A stretch of DNA of 25,340 nt from Geobacter sp. UBA6151 (GCA_002423105.1 DIUT01000067.1:1-25340); one strand, 5' to 3'; shown: positions 1 through 9,851, numbered from the stretch's first letter. The notes: generated from the sequence alone by a model not told the origin. Program-made: numbers and translations.

Positions 1-63
1 CGGCTTTGCCGGGGGTACGTGACTTTCATACTTAGAAGATTCTCACGGAAGGAGATTTGAACA

Positions 64-1989
<1,926 letters not shown>

Positions 1990-2018
1990 TCCGGCCTATC
2001 TGGCCATAAGGAAACCGG

Positions 2019-2045
2019 TAGGGGCGGGTCTAACACCCGCCCCTA
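2019..2045. repeat. REP-like palindrome between dnaK and dnaJ
   Basis: A perfect 11-bp stem (TAGGGGCGGGT at 2019-2029, its complement at 2035-2045) encloses a 5-base loop, CTAAC. No run of T follows on either strand, so it is not a classical Rho-independent terminator. GC-rich palindromes of the form TAGGGGCGGG...CCCGCCCCTA are dispersed in many genomes as REP-like repeats. In this position it could stabilise the dnaK mRNA or attenuate read-through into dnaJ (inference). Confidence 0.75.
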
Positions 2046-2077
2046 TATCTGTATTTCGACCAAGAAGGATATGAAGC

Positions 2078-3211
2078 GTGGCTAACGGCGATAAACGTGA
2101 TTACTATGAGGTGCTCGGTGTTCACAAGAACGCATCCGAGGCCGAGATAAAGAAAGCCTTCCGCAAGTTGGCGATCCAGCATCACCCGGATAAGAATCCG
2201 GGGGATACGGCGGCTGAGGAGAAGTTCAAGGAAGCCACCGAAGCCTATGAGGTGCTTTCCGATGCCCAGAAGCGGGCCCAGTATGACCAGTTTGGTCATG
2301 CCGGAGTCTCCGGTGCCGGCGGCGGTTATTCCAGTGGTTTCGGCGGGTTCGGGGCCGGTACACCGTTCGGCGATATCTTTGGCGATATCTTCGGTGATAT
2401 CTTCGGCGGCAGCGGCGGTGGACGTCGGGCCCAGGGACGTCGTGGTGACGACCTGCTGTACAACATGGAAATATCCTTTGAGGAAGCGGCCTTCGGCTGT
2501 GAGAAAAAGGTCGAGGTCCCCTTTGCCAAACGCTGCGTTACCTGTAGCGGCTCCGGAGCAAAGCCGGGAACTGATCCCAAGATCTGTCCCACCTGCCGTG
2601 GGGCGGGGCAGGTGCGCTACCAGCAGGGGTTTTTCAGCGTCAGCAAGACGTGCGGCACCTGTAACGGTGAAGGCAAGGTGGTTGATGATCCCTGTCCGGA
2701 CTGCCGTGGCCGGGGCAGCGTCAAGGATACCAAAACTCTTTCGGTCAAGGTGCCGGGCGGCGTGGAAACGGGCTCTCGTCTGAAGCTGACCGGTGAAGGA
2801 GGGCAGGGGCTTAAAGGTGGTCCCAACGGCGATCTGTATGTGGCCATATCGGTCAAAGAGCACCCGATTTTCCAGCGGGAAGACACCAATGTCATCTGCG
2901 AGATACCGGTCAGTTTTGTCCAGGCGGCCCTGGGATGTGAAATCGAGGTGCCGACCTTGGACGGTAAAGTGTCCATGAAGATCCCGGACGGTACCCAGTC
3001 CGGCAAGATCTACCGACTGCGCGGCAAGGGAATACCATCGCTGCAAGGCTATGGCCGTGGTGATCAACTGGTTGTTGTCAAAGTGGAGACCCCTACCAAC
3101 CTGAACAAGAAACAAAAGGATCTGTTGGAGGAGTTTGCCAAGATCAGCGGCGAAGATGCGCATCCTCTGAAGAAGTCATTTCTGGACAAGGTGATGGATT
3201 TTATAAGCTAA
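2078..3211 (+). CDS. dnaJ: Co-chaperone DnaJ (Hsp40, type I)
   Basis: DnaJ stimulates the ATPase of DnaK and delivers unfolded clients to it. Order along the 377 residues: J domain (1-70) with the HPD signature at 36-38; a Gly/Phe-rich linker; a zinc-finger region with four CxxCxGxG motifs (CVTCSGSG, CPTCRGAG, CGTCNGEG, CPDCRGRG); then two beta-sandwich substrate-binding domains. The start is GTG at 2078, chosen because an AGAAGGA ribosome binding site lies 8 bases upstream and the protein then begins MANGDKRDYYEVLG, as in other DnaJ proteins. The ATG at 2071 is in a different frame and stops after four codons. The linker contains a short tandem repeat, Phe-Gly-Asp-Ile three times. It lies directly downstream of dnaK, the usual order. 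Confidence 0.99.
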   Translation: MANGDKRDYYEVLGVHKNASEAEIKKAFRKLAIQHHPDKNPGDTAAEEKFKEATEAYEVLSDAQKRAQYDQFGHAGVSGAGGGYSSGFGGFGAGTPFGDIFGDIFGDIFGGSGGGRRAQGRRGDDLLYNMEISFEEAAFGCEKKVEVPFAKRCVTCSGSGAKPGTDPKICPTCRGAGQVRYQQGFFSVSKTCGTCNGEGKVVDDPCPDCRGRGSVKDTKTLSVKVPGGVETGSRLKLTGEGGQGLKGGPNGDLYVAISVKEHPIFQREDTNVICEIPVSFVQAALGCEIEVPTLDGKVSMKIPDGTQSGKIYRLRGKGIPSLQGYGRGDQLVVVKVETPTNLNKKQKDLLEEFAKISGEDAHPLKKSFLDKVMDFIS

Positions 3212-3247
3212 CCTGTCCCGGTACGGGTCTGTATCCCTGGAGGAGTC

Positions 3248-3583
3248 ATGGAAAAGCAGCAGATGCTGGATAAAACCGCTGAAGTGCTGCAACCGTTTGA
3301 AACACAGAATCTGATGAGCACTATTCAGAATCTGACGCTGCAGCAGATTTTTTCCAACTGGGTCTTGCTGCTGGCTGTGGCCGGATTGTTGTTCTTCGGT
3401 GTGTACAAGCGCTCCAAAACCGTGTTGCTCACCCTGTTTTTTCTGGTGGCATTGGTTGTGATGGTTAAAATAGCCATGCCAGCTCCGGGCCAGGAAATGG
3501 GTCTGAAAACCGTGCTGCCCTTTGTGGGATTCGGCCTCGGCATTGGCGGTGTAATTGTGTATTTTACTTTTGTCAAAGATTAG
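3248..3583 (+). CDS. Small integral membrane protein, function unknown
   Basis: I do not recognise this 111-residue protein. An excellent ribosome binding site (GGAGGAG, 3239-3245) precedes the ATG. A polar amphipathic N-terminus of about 35 residues is followed by three hydrophobic segments, about residues 37-52 (WVLLLAVAGLLFFGVY), 57-75 (TVLLTLFFLVALVVMVKIA) and 86-108 (VLPFVGFGLGIGGVIVYFTF), so it should be an inner-membrane protein with three spans. It ends 9 bp before the cytochrome gene at 3593 and is very likely translated from the same mRNA, so the two may act together at the membrane (inference). Confidence 0.85.
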   Translation: MEKQQMLDKTAEVLQPFETQNLMSTIQNLTLQQIFSNWVLLLAVAGLLFFGVYKRSKTVLLTLFFLVALVVMVKIAMPAPGQEMGLKTVLPFVGFGLGIGGVIVYFTFVKD

Positions 3584-3592
3584 GATCTGCCC

Positions 3593-3904
3593 ATGAAAAT
3601 TGAAAAGAGAGACTGGCTGTTCATAGCCTTGATCGTGGTGATTGTCGGCATATTTCTGGCGATTTCAGGCAAGGAAAAGACCAAGGTAGTTCCCAATAAT
3701 GCCACCCACAAAGAGGTGTATGACGTTGCCTACCAGCATGCTCCCGGACCGGATGCATCGATCTTCAAGCGGGCGTTTTTCAGACCGGCCAAAAAAGCTG
3801 CGGAAAAGAACTGCGAGTCATGCCATGAAGCAAATGGCATCAAACTGCCGCCAAACCACCCTCCCAAGCATCGTTGTCTCTTCTGCCACAAGCTGGTGAA
3901 ATAA
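3593..3904 (+). CDS. Membrane-anchored small diheme c-type cytochrome
   Basis: This 103-residue protein has an uncleaved-looking N-terminal hydrophobic anchor (residues 9-24, LFIALIVVIVGIFLAI). A periplasmic domain follows with two CxxCH heme-attachment motifs near the C-terminus, CESCH and CLFCH. Extra histidines in the segments NHPPKHR and AYQHAPG could supply distal heme ligands. Small anchored multiheme proteins of this kind are common in Geobacter and probably pass electrons from the quinone pool or between periplasmic cytochromes; the partner cannot be named from sequence. The ribosome binding site is weak (AGGA, 7-8 bases upstream). The gene is 9 bp after the preceding membrane protein and 24 bp before a strong terminator, so it is the last gene of its operon. 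Confidence 0.9.
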   Translation: MKIEKRDWLFIALIVVIVGIFLAISGKEKTKVVPNNATHKEVYDVAYQHAPGPDASIFKRAFFRPAKKAAEKNCESCHEANGIKLPPNHPPKHRCLFCHKLVK

Positions 3905-3927
3905 CATCATATGCAATTTCGGCAGAC

Positions 3928-3968
3928 AAAAAGGCCCGGCATGCTTACCAGCATGCCGGGCCTTTTTT
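3928..3968. terminator. Bidirectional Rho-independent terminator
   Basis: A 15-bp perfect stem (AAGGCCCGGCATGCT at 3931-3945, complement at 3950-3964) has a TACC loop. T-runs follow on both strands (TTTTTT on +, TTTTTG on -). It lies between the convergent cytochrome gene and the SLH lipoprotein gene and should stop both transcripts. Confidence 0.95.
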
Positions 3969-3975
3969 ATGGTGG

Positions 3976-5184
3976 TTAGCGGATATTGATCCGCTGCTGC
4001 AGCATACGGAGTGCCAGAATTGCTTCGGCTCCGTCTATGGGGTCGTTGACGCGGAATTCTCCGGATAAGTCGCCTTCCATGATACCGCGGGTTGTCATGT
4101 TGAGTACGGCGTTATAGAACGGAGAAGTGGGCTTGATATCCGGGAACGGCGAACGATCCTGTCCAAAGAAAGCGGTGGCCAGCGCTTCATTACCGGTCAG
4201 CTTGATGAGGACATCTTCAAGGATAAAGGCCATCTCGCCACGGGTTACCGGGTCATTGGCCTTGAAAAGATAGGCACGGGTAGTTTCGTCGGCTTTCGGT
4301 TCCAGGCCGCGCACCTTCCATTTCATGATGGTCAGTATTTCACTCTTAAATGGATGGGTCATGATATCTGCAGGGGTAAATTCCGCCTGCATCCTGTCGA
4401 TTTGGGATTTCACCGGAATACGTCCGGCAAAAAGTTTTTCCAGTTTCATCTCATCAATCAGCAAGGCTGCCAGGTCGCCACGGCTGACACTTTCCTGGAC
4501 GGCAATTTTCTTGCCTACATCACCTACGGTAATGCCGCCCATGGCGCGCACGATTCTGGAGGTCTTCTTCCAGGCCCGGTCCGCCGGTTCGTTCCATTTG
4601 CCGTCTTTGCGGGCTGCCAGGGTGTCACGGAACTTGTCCTCCGCCTTGCGGAACTCGTATCCGTTCAGGTAGGCCAGGCCCATGAAGTAGGTGGCTGCTT
4701 CCTTTCCCTGATAGTAATCCAGCAGTTTTTCCTCCACCTTACGGTTCATTGCTTCCCGGTAGGCATCCTCTGCCTGCTCCAGCCATTTTGCCGCCTTGAT
4801 CTTACTGTTCACCCGGATGCCTGCAACCTGGTTTTCGAAGTGATCGTTGCCCGTTTCAGCCAGATTCCGTCCCTTCTCCATATTTCCCAGTGCGCGTTCG
4901 ACTTCGATCCCTCTGAATCCGGCATCGTTCTGGGTAGTGGCCTTGGCGGCATGGGCAATAGCCCGGCCCGACCAAGCGGCGGAAAATTGCTCGTCGCAGT
5001 ACAGCGCACGGTCAAATTTTGCCATGGCTTCATCCACCTTAGATGATTCCAATGCCTCCATACCCCGCAAATAATGGTGGCGGGGATTGTCGGCGGGGGT
5101 GGTGCAGCGTGTTGCCGGAGTAGCACAGCCTGCGCAGAGCGTCAAAAGGGCAAGTAAGCCCAGCAGCCAGGTCCTTTTTTTCAT
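3976..5184 (-). CDS. Lipoprotein with TPR-like and S-layer homology (SLH) regions
   Basis: The ATG at 5184 is preferred over the upstream ATG at 5217 because AAGGAG lies 6 bases before it and the product (402 residues) then starts with a lipoprotein signal: MKKRTWLLGLLALLTLCAGC, lipobox cysteine at 20. After cleavage it would be lipid-anchored, probably in the outer membrane facing the periplasm. Residues about 35-180 are alanine-rich helical repeats resembling TPRs (for example YLRGMEALESSKVDEAMAKF). The C-terminal half carries SLH-like segments; the clearest is FPDIKPTSPFYNAVLNMTTR with MEGD and FRVNDPIDGAEAILAL after it. SLH domains bind cell-wall polymers, so a link between outer membrane and wall is plausible (inference). 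It is a single gene, convergent with the cytochrome gene. Confidence 0.85.
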   Translation of the reverse strand: MKKRTWLLGLLALLTLCAGCATPATRCTTPADNPRHHYLRGMEALESSKVDEAMAKFDRALYCDEQFSAAWSGRAIAHAAKATTQNDAGFRGIEVERALGNMEKGRNLAETGNDHFENQVAGIRVNSKIKAAKWLEQAEDAYREAMNRKVEEKLLDYYQGKEAATYFMGLAYLNGYEFRKAEDKFRDTLAARKDGKWNEPADRAWKKTSRIVRAMGGITVGDVGKKIAVQESVSRGDLAALLIDEMKLEKLFAGRIPVKSQIDRMQAEFTPADIMTHPFKSEILTIMKWKVRGLEPKADETTRAYLFKANDPVTRGEMAFILEDVLIKLTGNEALATAFFGQDRSPFPDIKPTSPFYNAVLNMTTRGIMEGDLSGEFRVNDPIDGAEAILALRMLQQRINIR

Positions 5185-5336
5185 AGGATTCTCCTTTTTG
5201 CGTGCTATGAACCGCACGGTAAATGTTACTGCCTATTCGTTTTACATACAGAAAACAGGTGGTGCGTGGATGTCTGCTCCGTAGTTTTGCAGTGTAGTAT
5301 ATACCACAAAAGTTAATAAAATGTTGTGGGCGGCAA

Positions 5337-5380
5337 GAAAATCCGTAAAGGCACAAGCGGTGCCATTATCGCGGATTTTT
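5337..5380 (-). terminator. Probable terminator of the rimI-pyrKD-mscS-HD operon
   Basis: Nested inverted repeats lie just downstream of the HD gene. The outer stem is AAAATCCG (5338-5345) with its complement at 5372-5379, and the inner stem is GGCAC (5350-5354) with GTGCC (5360-5364). On the - strand the outer arm ends in TTTTCTT. The bulged structure makes it weaker than the other terminators in this window. Confidence 0.5.
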
Positions 5381-5393
5381 GAAATCATCGGGT

Positions 5394-5936
5394 TCAACCC
5401 CCGAATTCCCGCAGCCATCCGTCAAATATCGCCACCTTGTCCTCGCCGAACCGCGCCAGACTTTTGCGGATTTTCTCCACTGGTTTTTCCTGTTCCAGGC
5501 GGTCCGGATTTTTTGAGAAAAACAGGTCGGCATAGCAGATAATCCGTTCAGCCAGGCTCTGCGGGGTCATGTCGCGATGGGGCAAGGGCAGATTCTGGCT
5601 GACGATATCGTCAATGGTCAATCCGACGCCGGTATGCCGTTCGCAAAACAACGCTTGCAGTGGTAAACCTTCCGCCTCAAGTATCTCCCGTCCAAGCACG
5701 CCATGGCGGATGTACGGCTCGCTACCGTTGCCCCCGATCTCCGGCGCATCCACCCGGCAGACACCAATATCATGGAGGTAAGCTGCCTCGATCACCAGAC
5801 GTCTGGTGTCGCCGTCAGCGTTGACATTGGCACAGGCCAGCAGCGCTTTCCCGGCAATCATTTTGCCGTGGGTCATCAGAATATCCGTGGTGTGTGGCGT
5901 ACAATGACGTTTCAGAAGTTCCAGAACTGCCTGCAT
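5394..5936 (-). CDS. HD-domain phosphohydrolase-like protein
   Basis: This 180-residue protein carries the HD superfamily metal signature: His in MTHGKM (23), the HD pair in YLHDIG (about 54-55), His in YIRHGVLG (about 78) and His in CERHTG. HD proteins of this size hydrolyse nucleotides or phosphate esters; the substrate cannot be read from the sequence. A strong GGAAGGAG ribosome binding site lies within the last codons of the upstream mscS-like gene, and only two bases separate that gene's stop from this ATG, so the two are co-translated. Sharing a transcript with a cyclic-nucleotide-binding channel raises the possibility that it acts on a nucleotide signal (inference). It is the last gene of the operon. 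Confidence 0.85.
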   Translation of the reverse strand: MQAVLELLKRHCTPHTTDILMTHGKMIAGKALLACANVNADGDTRRLVIEAAYLHDIGVCRVDAPEIGGNGSEPYIRHGVLGREILEAEGLPLQALFCERHTGVGLTIDDIVSQNLPLPHRDMTPQSLAERIICYADLFFSKNPDRLEQEKPVEKIRKSLARFGEDKVAIFDGWLREFGG

Positions 5937-5938
5937 GA

Positions 5939-7480
5939 CTATCTCCTTCCAAAGAACGATTTGAGAATATTCAGATAATCAGTTGATTTGCGCTGCATGG
6001 CTTCCTGTTCCGGTCGCAGTTCGACCTGTTCCCTGGTATTGGACTGATGCCGTTCCAGTGCTTCTCCCAGACGCTCCAGAAGTTTTTCATTCTGTTGCAG
6101 CAGTTCTGCCAGCGCCTTCTTGGGCACCTCGGCCAGCATACATTCGGTTGTGGTGGCCCGCACCGTTGCCCGGCGCGGCTCTCCGGTCAAGAGCGACATC
6201 TCGCCAAACATCCTGCCGCTGCCCAGGGTTGCCACCTGTTGACCATCCACCAGTACATCCAGCTCTCCGCGCAGCACGAAAAAAAGCGAGCTGCCGTCAT
6301 CTCCCTGGCGCACGGCTGCTTCGCCGGGCGCAAACACCCGCAGCAAAGCGCCATCGGCCAGACGCTGCGCTTCGACATCACTCAGGGCGTCAAACAGGCT
6401 GGCGTGGCGTAGGCCGTCGAGCAGATCCTGACGGGAGAAGGGGAACGGTTCTCTGGGCACGGTCTGGATAATCTGTCGATGCGGGAAGGGGAAGCCCCAG
6501 CCTGAGCGGTGTACGGCGTACCAGGCCTTAGTCTGCAGGGCGTCGAGCGCAAGGTTGCGCTGGAGCGGGTCGGCTATCCAGAATTTGAACAGGTAGACGA
6601 TGCCGCTGTCTGCCAGACTTTGCAGGCGGACCACTGGTGCTGGTTCCCTGAGAACCAGTGGCTCTGTCTGTGCCACTTCCAGCAGCAGGCTTCGTGCCTG
6701 TTCCGGCGGCAGTTCGTAGGGGAGGGCGATGTTCAGGGTCTGGGCGGCCCGCTCTGCCGCAGGAATGCTGCTGCTGCCGTGGGTGGTGATGACGCTTTGC
6801 ACCACTACGCTGTTGGGGACCAGTACCTGATTGTTATCCAGGGTACGCAGGGTGATATAGCGAAAACCGACGTTGATGATTTCGCCGAACAGGTTTTTTT
6901 CAGGAATGGTAATCCAGTTGCCCCGGCTCATCAGAGGATCGATCTGCACGGAAAAGCCGTAGAAGGCGTTGGAAAGGGTGGTCTGCATGGCAAAGGCGAT
7001 GGCTGCGGTCAGCACCGTTGTGGTGGTAATGACCGCTGAAAGATCAACCTGAAACACCAGCCGCAGGGAAGCGACGGCAGCCACCAGATAAACCGCCAGG
7101 CGGATGGCGTCCCGCAGCAGCATCGGCACTTCGCCGTGACGGCGCAGGGCCAGAATCATGTCCACCAGCACATAGATGACCAGCTTGGCCAGACAGACCA
7201 GGACAATGACGCTCTGTACCCGTGTCAAGATGCGGCTGTAGTTGGGGTAGCCGGTGAGGGTGGCTTCAAAATAGAGCAGCACCAGGCCCAGCAGGGAGAG
7301 TTTGACGGCCGTGGAAGCCAAGGGCGATAGCGGTCTGCGCTGGACGCCGCGCACAATGGCCACCACGGTGAAGAACAGGATCACCACCAGCAGCACCACC
7401 AGCTTGTTCACCAGAAAATAGTTGATATCAACCAGGGAGAATATCCCTTCGACTCCCTCCGGCGTCTGTGCCGTTGCCAT
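5939..7480 (-). CDS. MscS-family mechanosensitive channel with C-terminal cyclic-nucleotide-binding domain
   Basis: This 513-residue protein has two parts. The N-terminal ~170 residues hold four or five hydrophobic helices. They are followed by the MscS pore/beta region: AIAFAMQTTLSNAFYGFSVQ, then NWITIPEKNLFGEIINVGFR and NQVLVPNSVVVQS. From about residue 350 to 475 there is a cyclic-nucleotide-binding (CRP-like) domain with the phosphate-binding cassette FGEMSLLTGEPRRATV (425-440), in which the Gly-Glu and the Arg that contact cyclic phosphate are kept. Such proteins are the bacterial cyclic-nucleotide-gated (bCNG) branch of MscS channels; direct stretch gating is often weak in that branch. 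It starts 12 bp after pyrD across a run of eight G, the only ribosome-binding-site-like sequence present, and ends 2 bp before the HD gene. Ligand and gating are unknown. Confidence 0.93.
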   Translation of the reverse strand: MATAQTPEGVEGIFSLVDINYFLVNKLVVLLVVILFFTVVAIVRGVQRRPLSPLASTAVKLSLLGLVLLYFEATLTGYPNYSRILTRVQSVIVLVCLAKLVIYVLVDMILALRRHGEVPMLLRDAIRLAVYLVAAVASLRLVFQVDLSAVITTTTVLTAAIAFAMQTTLSNAFYGFSVQIDPLMSRGNWITIPEKNLFGEIINVGFRYITLRTLDNNQVLVPNSVVVQSVITTHGSSSIPAAERAAQTLNIALPYELPPEQARSLLLEVAQTEPLVLREPAPVVRLQSLADSGIVYLFKFWIADPLQRNLALDALQTKAWYAVHRSGWGFPFPHRQIIQTVPREPFPFSRQDLLDGLRHASLFDALSDVEAQRLADGALLRVFAPGEAAVRQGDDGSSLFFVLRGELDVLVDGQQVATLGSGRMFGEMSLLTGEPRRATVRATTTECMLAEVPKKALAELLQQNEKLLERLGEALERHQSNTREQVELRPEQEAMQRKSTDYLNILKSFFGRR

Positions 7481-7492
7481 GGCCCCCCCCGT

Positions 7493-8407
7493 CTATTCCT
7501 GCAACGCTCCGATCAGTGAGCGCACATCGGCTATGCCGCGTTCTGCAAGCCACTGTTCCATTCCTTGGGCAATTTCCTGGGCTGCACCGGGATTGACAAA
7601 GCTGGCGGTGCCGACCTGGACCGCCGTGGCCCCGGCCAGTATGAACTCCAGCGCATCGGTGGCGGACATGATGCCGCCGATGCCGATCACCGGCACTTTC
7701 ACCGCCTTTGCCACCTGCCAGACCATGCGCAGGGCCACCGGTTTGATCGCCGGACCGGAAAGGCCGCCGGTGATGTTGGCCAGCACCGGTTTGCGCCGCT
7801 CCAGATCGATGGCCATGCCGGTCAGGGTGTTGATCACCGACAGGGCATCGGCCCCGGCTCCTTCGCAGGCACGGGCCATTTCAACGATATCGGTGACGTT
7901 GGGAGAAAGCTTGACGATCAGCGGTTTTTTTGTGGCTGCCCGGCAGGCGGCGGTCACCGAGGCGGCGGCGGCGGGGTCGGTGCCGAACACGATCCCGCCC
8001 TGCTTGACGTTGGGGCAGGAGATGTTCACCTCCAGGGCTGCAACCTCCGGAATCCCGTCCAGGCGGGCTGCCAGCTCGGCGTATTCCTCCGGGGTGTAGC
8101 CGAAGAAGTTGGCAATGGCCGGGGTGTTCACCGAACGCAGAAACGGCACTTTCTTTTTGATAAAGGCGTCAATCCCCACGTTTTGCAGACCGATGGCGTT
8201 CAGCATGCCGCCCGGGGTTTCCACAATGCGCGGGGTGGGGTTTCCGGCCCTGGGTTTCAGGGACAGGCCCTTGGTGACAAAGGCGCCGATCGTTTCCAGA
8301 TCGACATATTCCTTGAATTCCTCACCATAGCCGAAGGTGCCGGAAGCGGTCATCACCGGGTTGCGCAGGGTGAGACTGGCGATGGTAACTGACATGTCCG
8401 GTTTCAT
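7493..8407 (-). CDS. pyrD: Dihydroorotate dehydrogenase B, catalytic subunit PyrD
   Basis: PyrD oxidises dihydroorotate to orotate in pyrimidine synthesis. As the class 1B enzyme it passes electrons through PyrK to NAD. The 304 residues form an FMN-binding TIM barrel with the expected signatures: NPVMTASGTFGYG near the N-terminus, the ISCPNVKQGG segment, KLSPNV, VINTLTGMAID, and the phosphate-binding GIGGIMSATDALEFILAGA. The class B catalytic Cys is in NISCPN. The ATG at 8407 has a GGAGGT ribosome binding site 8 bases upstream, located inside the end of pyrK, whose stop is 1 bp away. The pairing with pyrK confirms the B-type enzyme. Confidence 0.98.
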   Translation of the reverse strand: MKPDMSVTIASLTLRNPVMTASGTFGYGEEFKEYVDLETIGAFVTKGLSLKPRAGNPTPRIVETPGGMLNAIGLQNVGIDAFIKKKVPFLRSVNTPAIANFFGYTPEEYAELAARLDGIPEVAALEVNISCPNVKQGGIVFGTDPAAAASVTAACRAATKKPLIVKLSPNVTDIVEMARACEGAGADALSVINTLTGMAIDLERRKPVLANITGGLSGPAIKPVALRMVWQVAKAVKVPVIGIGGIMSATDALEFILAGATAVQVGTASFVNPGAAQEIAQGMEQWLAERGIADVRSLIGALQE

Positions 8408-8408
8408 C

Positions 8409-9230
8409 TTACGCCACCTCCCATTTCAATTGTGCCGCGTCAAAGACCGGTCCTTCGGTGCAGACGCAGCGGTAGTCGGGAGTTTCGGCACTGTGCCCGG
8501 TCCCCTGGCAGACACAGCCCAGGCAGGCACCCATGCCGCAGGCCATATACCCTTCCAGTGAAACCTGGCAGGGGACATGGCGCGCTGTCCCGATCGCCGC
8601 CACCGCCTTCAGCATGCCGTGGGGACCGCAGGCAAAGATTCTGCCCTTGTTGGACGTGGTCTCCAGGCGGCTTTCAAGCACCTTTGTCACCAGTCCCTGT
8701 TCACCCAGTGAACCGTCCTCGGTGGCGGTGTAGCACTCTACTCCCAACCGCTCGAACTCGGTAATGCAGAGCAGATCATCCTTGGTGCGGCCACCGGCAA
8801 ACAGACGCACCGGCGAATCATTGACCAGTTCTTTTGCCAGCAGATACAGCGGGGCCAAGCCCACGCCGCCGCCAACTATCAGTTTTTCCTCAGCGGCCGG
8901 ACCGTTGTCAAAACCGGTTCCCAGCGGTCCCAAAATATCCAGCAGATCGGTTTCGTGGAGGCCGGAAAGCATGGCGGTTCCCTTGCCCACCACCCGGTAC
9001 AGGATTTCCAGGTACGGCTGCGGGGCAGCGCCGGTGTAAGCCGGTTGCAGTATCCCGGTGTCAAATACGCCAAAGGGGCGGCGGATCAGCGGGTCAATGG
9101 AGGGGTTCACCCGCACCATAACAAACTGTCCAGGTCTTGCAGCGGTCATCTCGGGCGGCGCGGTCATCCGCATCCGCCAGTAGCCGGGCGATACCTCGGC
9201 GTTGTCCAGAATCATGGCCTTGAACTGCAT
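8409..9230 (-). CDS. pyrK: Dihydroorotate dehydrogenase B, electron transfer subunit PyrK
   Basis: PyrK is the FAD and [2Fe-2S] subunit that carries electrons from PyrD to NAD. In the 273 residues, the ferredoxin-reductase-like FAD domain includes RPFGVFDTG and the GTGFDNG segment. The NAD domain begins with LIVGGGVGLAPLY, and ACGPHGMLKAV lies near the end of the reductase fold. The C-terminal iron-sulfur cluster ligands are visible as C231-x4-C236-x2-C239 with a fourth Cys at 255 or 257. The gene sits 16 bp after rimI and 1 bp before pyrD, so the three form one operon. Confidence 0.98.
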   Translation of the reverse strand: MQFKAMILDNAEVSPGYWRMRMTAPPEMTAARPGQFVMVRVNPSIDPLIRRPFGVFDTGILQPAYTGAAPQPYLEILYRVVGKGTAMLSGLHETDLLDILGPLGTGFDNGPAAEEKLIVGGGVGLAPLYLLAKELVNDSPVRLFAGGRTKDDLLCITEFERLGVECYTATEDGSLGEQGLVTKVLESRLETTSNKGRIFACGPHGMLKAVAAIGTARHVPCQVSLEGYMACGMGACLGCVCQGTGHSAETPDYRCVCTEGPVFDAAQLKWEVA

Positions 9231-9246
9231 GGTTCTCCATCCTTCT

Positions 9247-9684
9247 CTAATCGAAGTTTTTTTCCATCAAAAGGGCATCAATGCCCTGTTCGTAATAGGC
9301 TTTGCGCAGGCCGCTGCGGAGAAAACCGAAGCGTTCGTACAGGGCTATGGCCGGAAGGCTTGTGGCCCGCACCTCCAGGCGCAGGATCGTTGCCCCCCGG
9401 CGGAGCGCTTCAGCACAGGCCCAGGTCAGCAGCGCGGCGCCTGTGCCGCTACGTTGCTGACCGGGTTCAACCGCCACATCCAGTATCTCTGCCTCGTCCA
9501 GCAGCACACTCAGGCAGAGGTAGCCGATAAGCTGCTGTCCCTGTTCCGCCACCACCGCACTGCTGTGCTCTGAGCTGATTTCAGCCAGAAAATGCTGTGC
9601 TGTCCAGGGCCGGGGAAAGCAGGCCCGTTCGATGGCCAGAACGGCATCAAGATCAGCTTCGTTCATGGGGCGGATGGTGATCAT
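9247..9684 (-). CDS. rimI: Ribosomal protein S18 alanine N-acetyltransferase RimI
   Basis: RimI is a GNAT-fold acetyltransferase that acetylates the N-terminal alanine of ribosomal protein S18. The open frame extends upstream through tRNA-Gln, but the true start is taken as ATG 9684 (145 residues), because the product then begins MITIRPMNEADLDAVLAIE, as in RimI proteins. The acetyl-CoA pyrophosphate loop is VEPGQQRSGTGAALLTWA, followed by LEVRATSLPAIALYERFGF, the usual RimI signature. No strong ribosome binding site precedes either candidate ATG. It is the first gene of the pyr operon and starts 38 bp downstream of a terminator that isolates it from the tRNA, so it needs its own promoter or read-through. 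Confidence 0.93.
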   Translation of the reverse strand: MITIRPMNEADLDAVLAIERACFPRPWTAQHFLAEISSEHSSAVVAEQGQQLIGYLCLSVLLDEAEILDVAVEPGQQRSGTGAALLTWACAEALRRGATILRLEVRATSLPAIALYERFGFLRSGLRKAYYEQGIDALLMEKNFD

Positions 9685-9721
9685 TGGCGTGCAGGATATC
9701 GCCAAGCACGGTGCGCGTAAA

Positions 9722-9752
9722 CAAAAAAGGCGCCTGCAATGTGCAAGCGCCT
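9722..9752 (-). terminator. Terminator of tRNA-Gln
   Basis: On the - strand an 11-bp stem (9742-9752 with 9728-9738, one G-U pair) has a three-base loop and is followed by six T. It lies 11 bp downstream of the tRNA 3' end. Confidence 0.92.
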
Positions 9753-9763
9753 GATTTTTTCTA

Positions 9764-9838
9764 TGGCAGGGGTGCCAGGATTCGAACCTGGGAATGCCGG
9801 AATCAAAATCCGGTGCCTTACCGCTTGGCCACACCCCT
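9764..9838 (-). tRNA. tRNA-Gln (anticodon UUG)
   Basis: This is a 75-base tRNA with encoded CCA. The acceptor stem is AGGGGTG paired with CACCCCT, discriminator G. The anticodon stem CCGGA/TCCGG encloses the loop TTTTGAT, giving anticodon TTG and hence glutamine. The T arm contains GGTTCGAATCC. It reads Gln codons CAA (and CAG by wobble). Confidence 0.98.
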
Positions 9839-9851
9839 GTGTGAGTTGGTT

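Noticed and set aside
4354..5046. 230-codon open frame on the + strand
   Set aside because: It is antisense to the SLH lipoprotein gene, has no ribosome binding site and gives a sequence unlike any protein family; the - strand gene has a lipobox and domains.
5350..5365. Sigma-54-like GG-N10-GC site on the - strand (TGGCAC...GTGC)
   Set aside because: The match is created by the inner stem of the terminator-like inverted repeat, and it lies over 160 bp from the SLH gene start.
7565..8392. 275-codon open frame on the + strand opposite pyrD
   Set aside because: pyrD is unmistakable; this frame is very rich in Gly and His, as expected from reading a GC-rich gene backwards.
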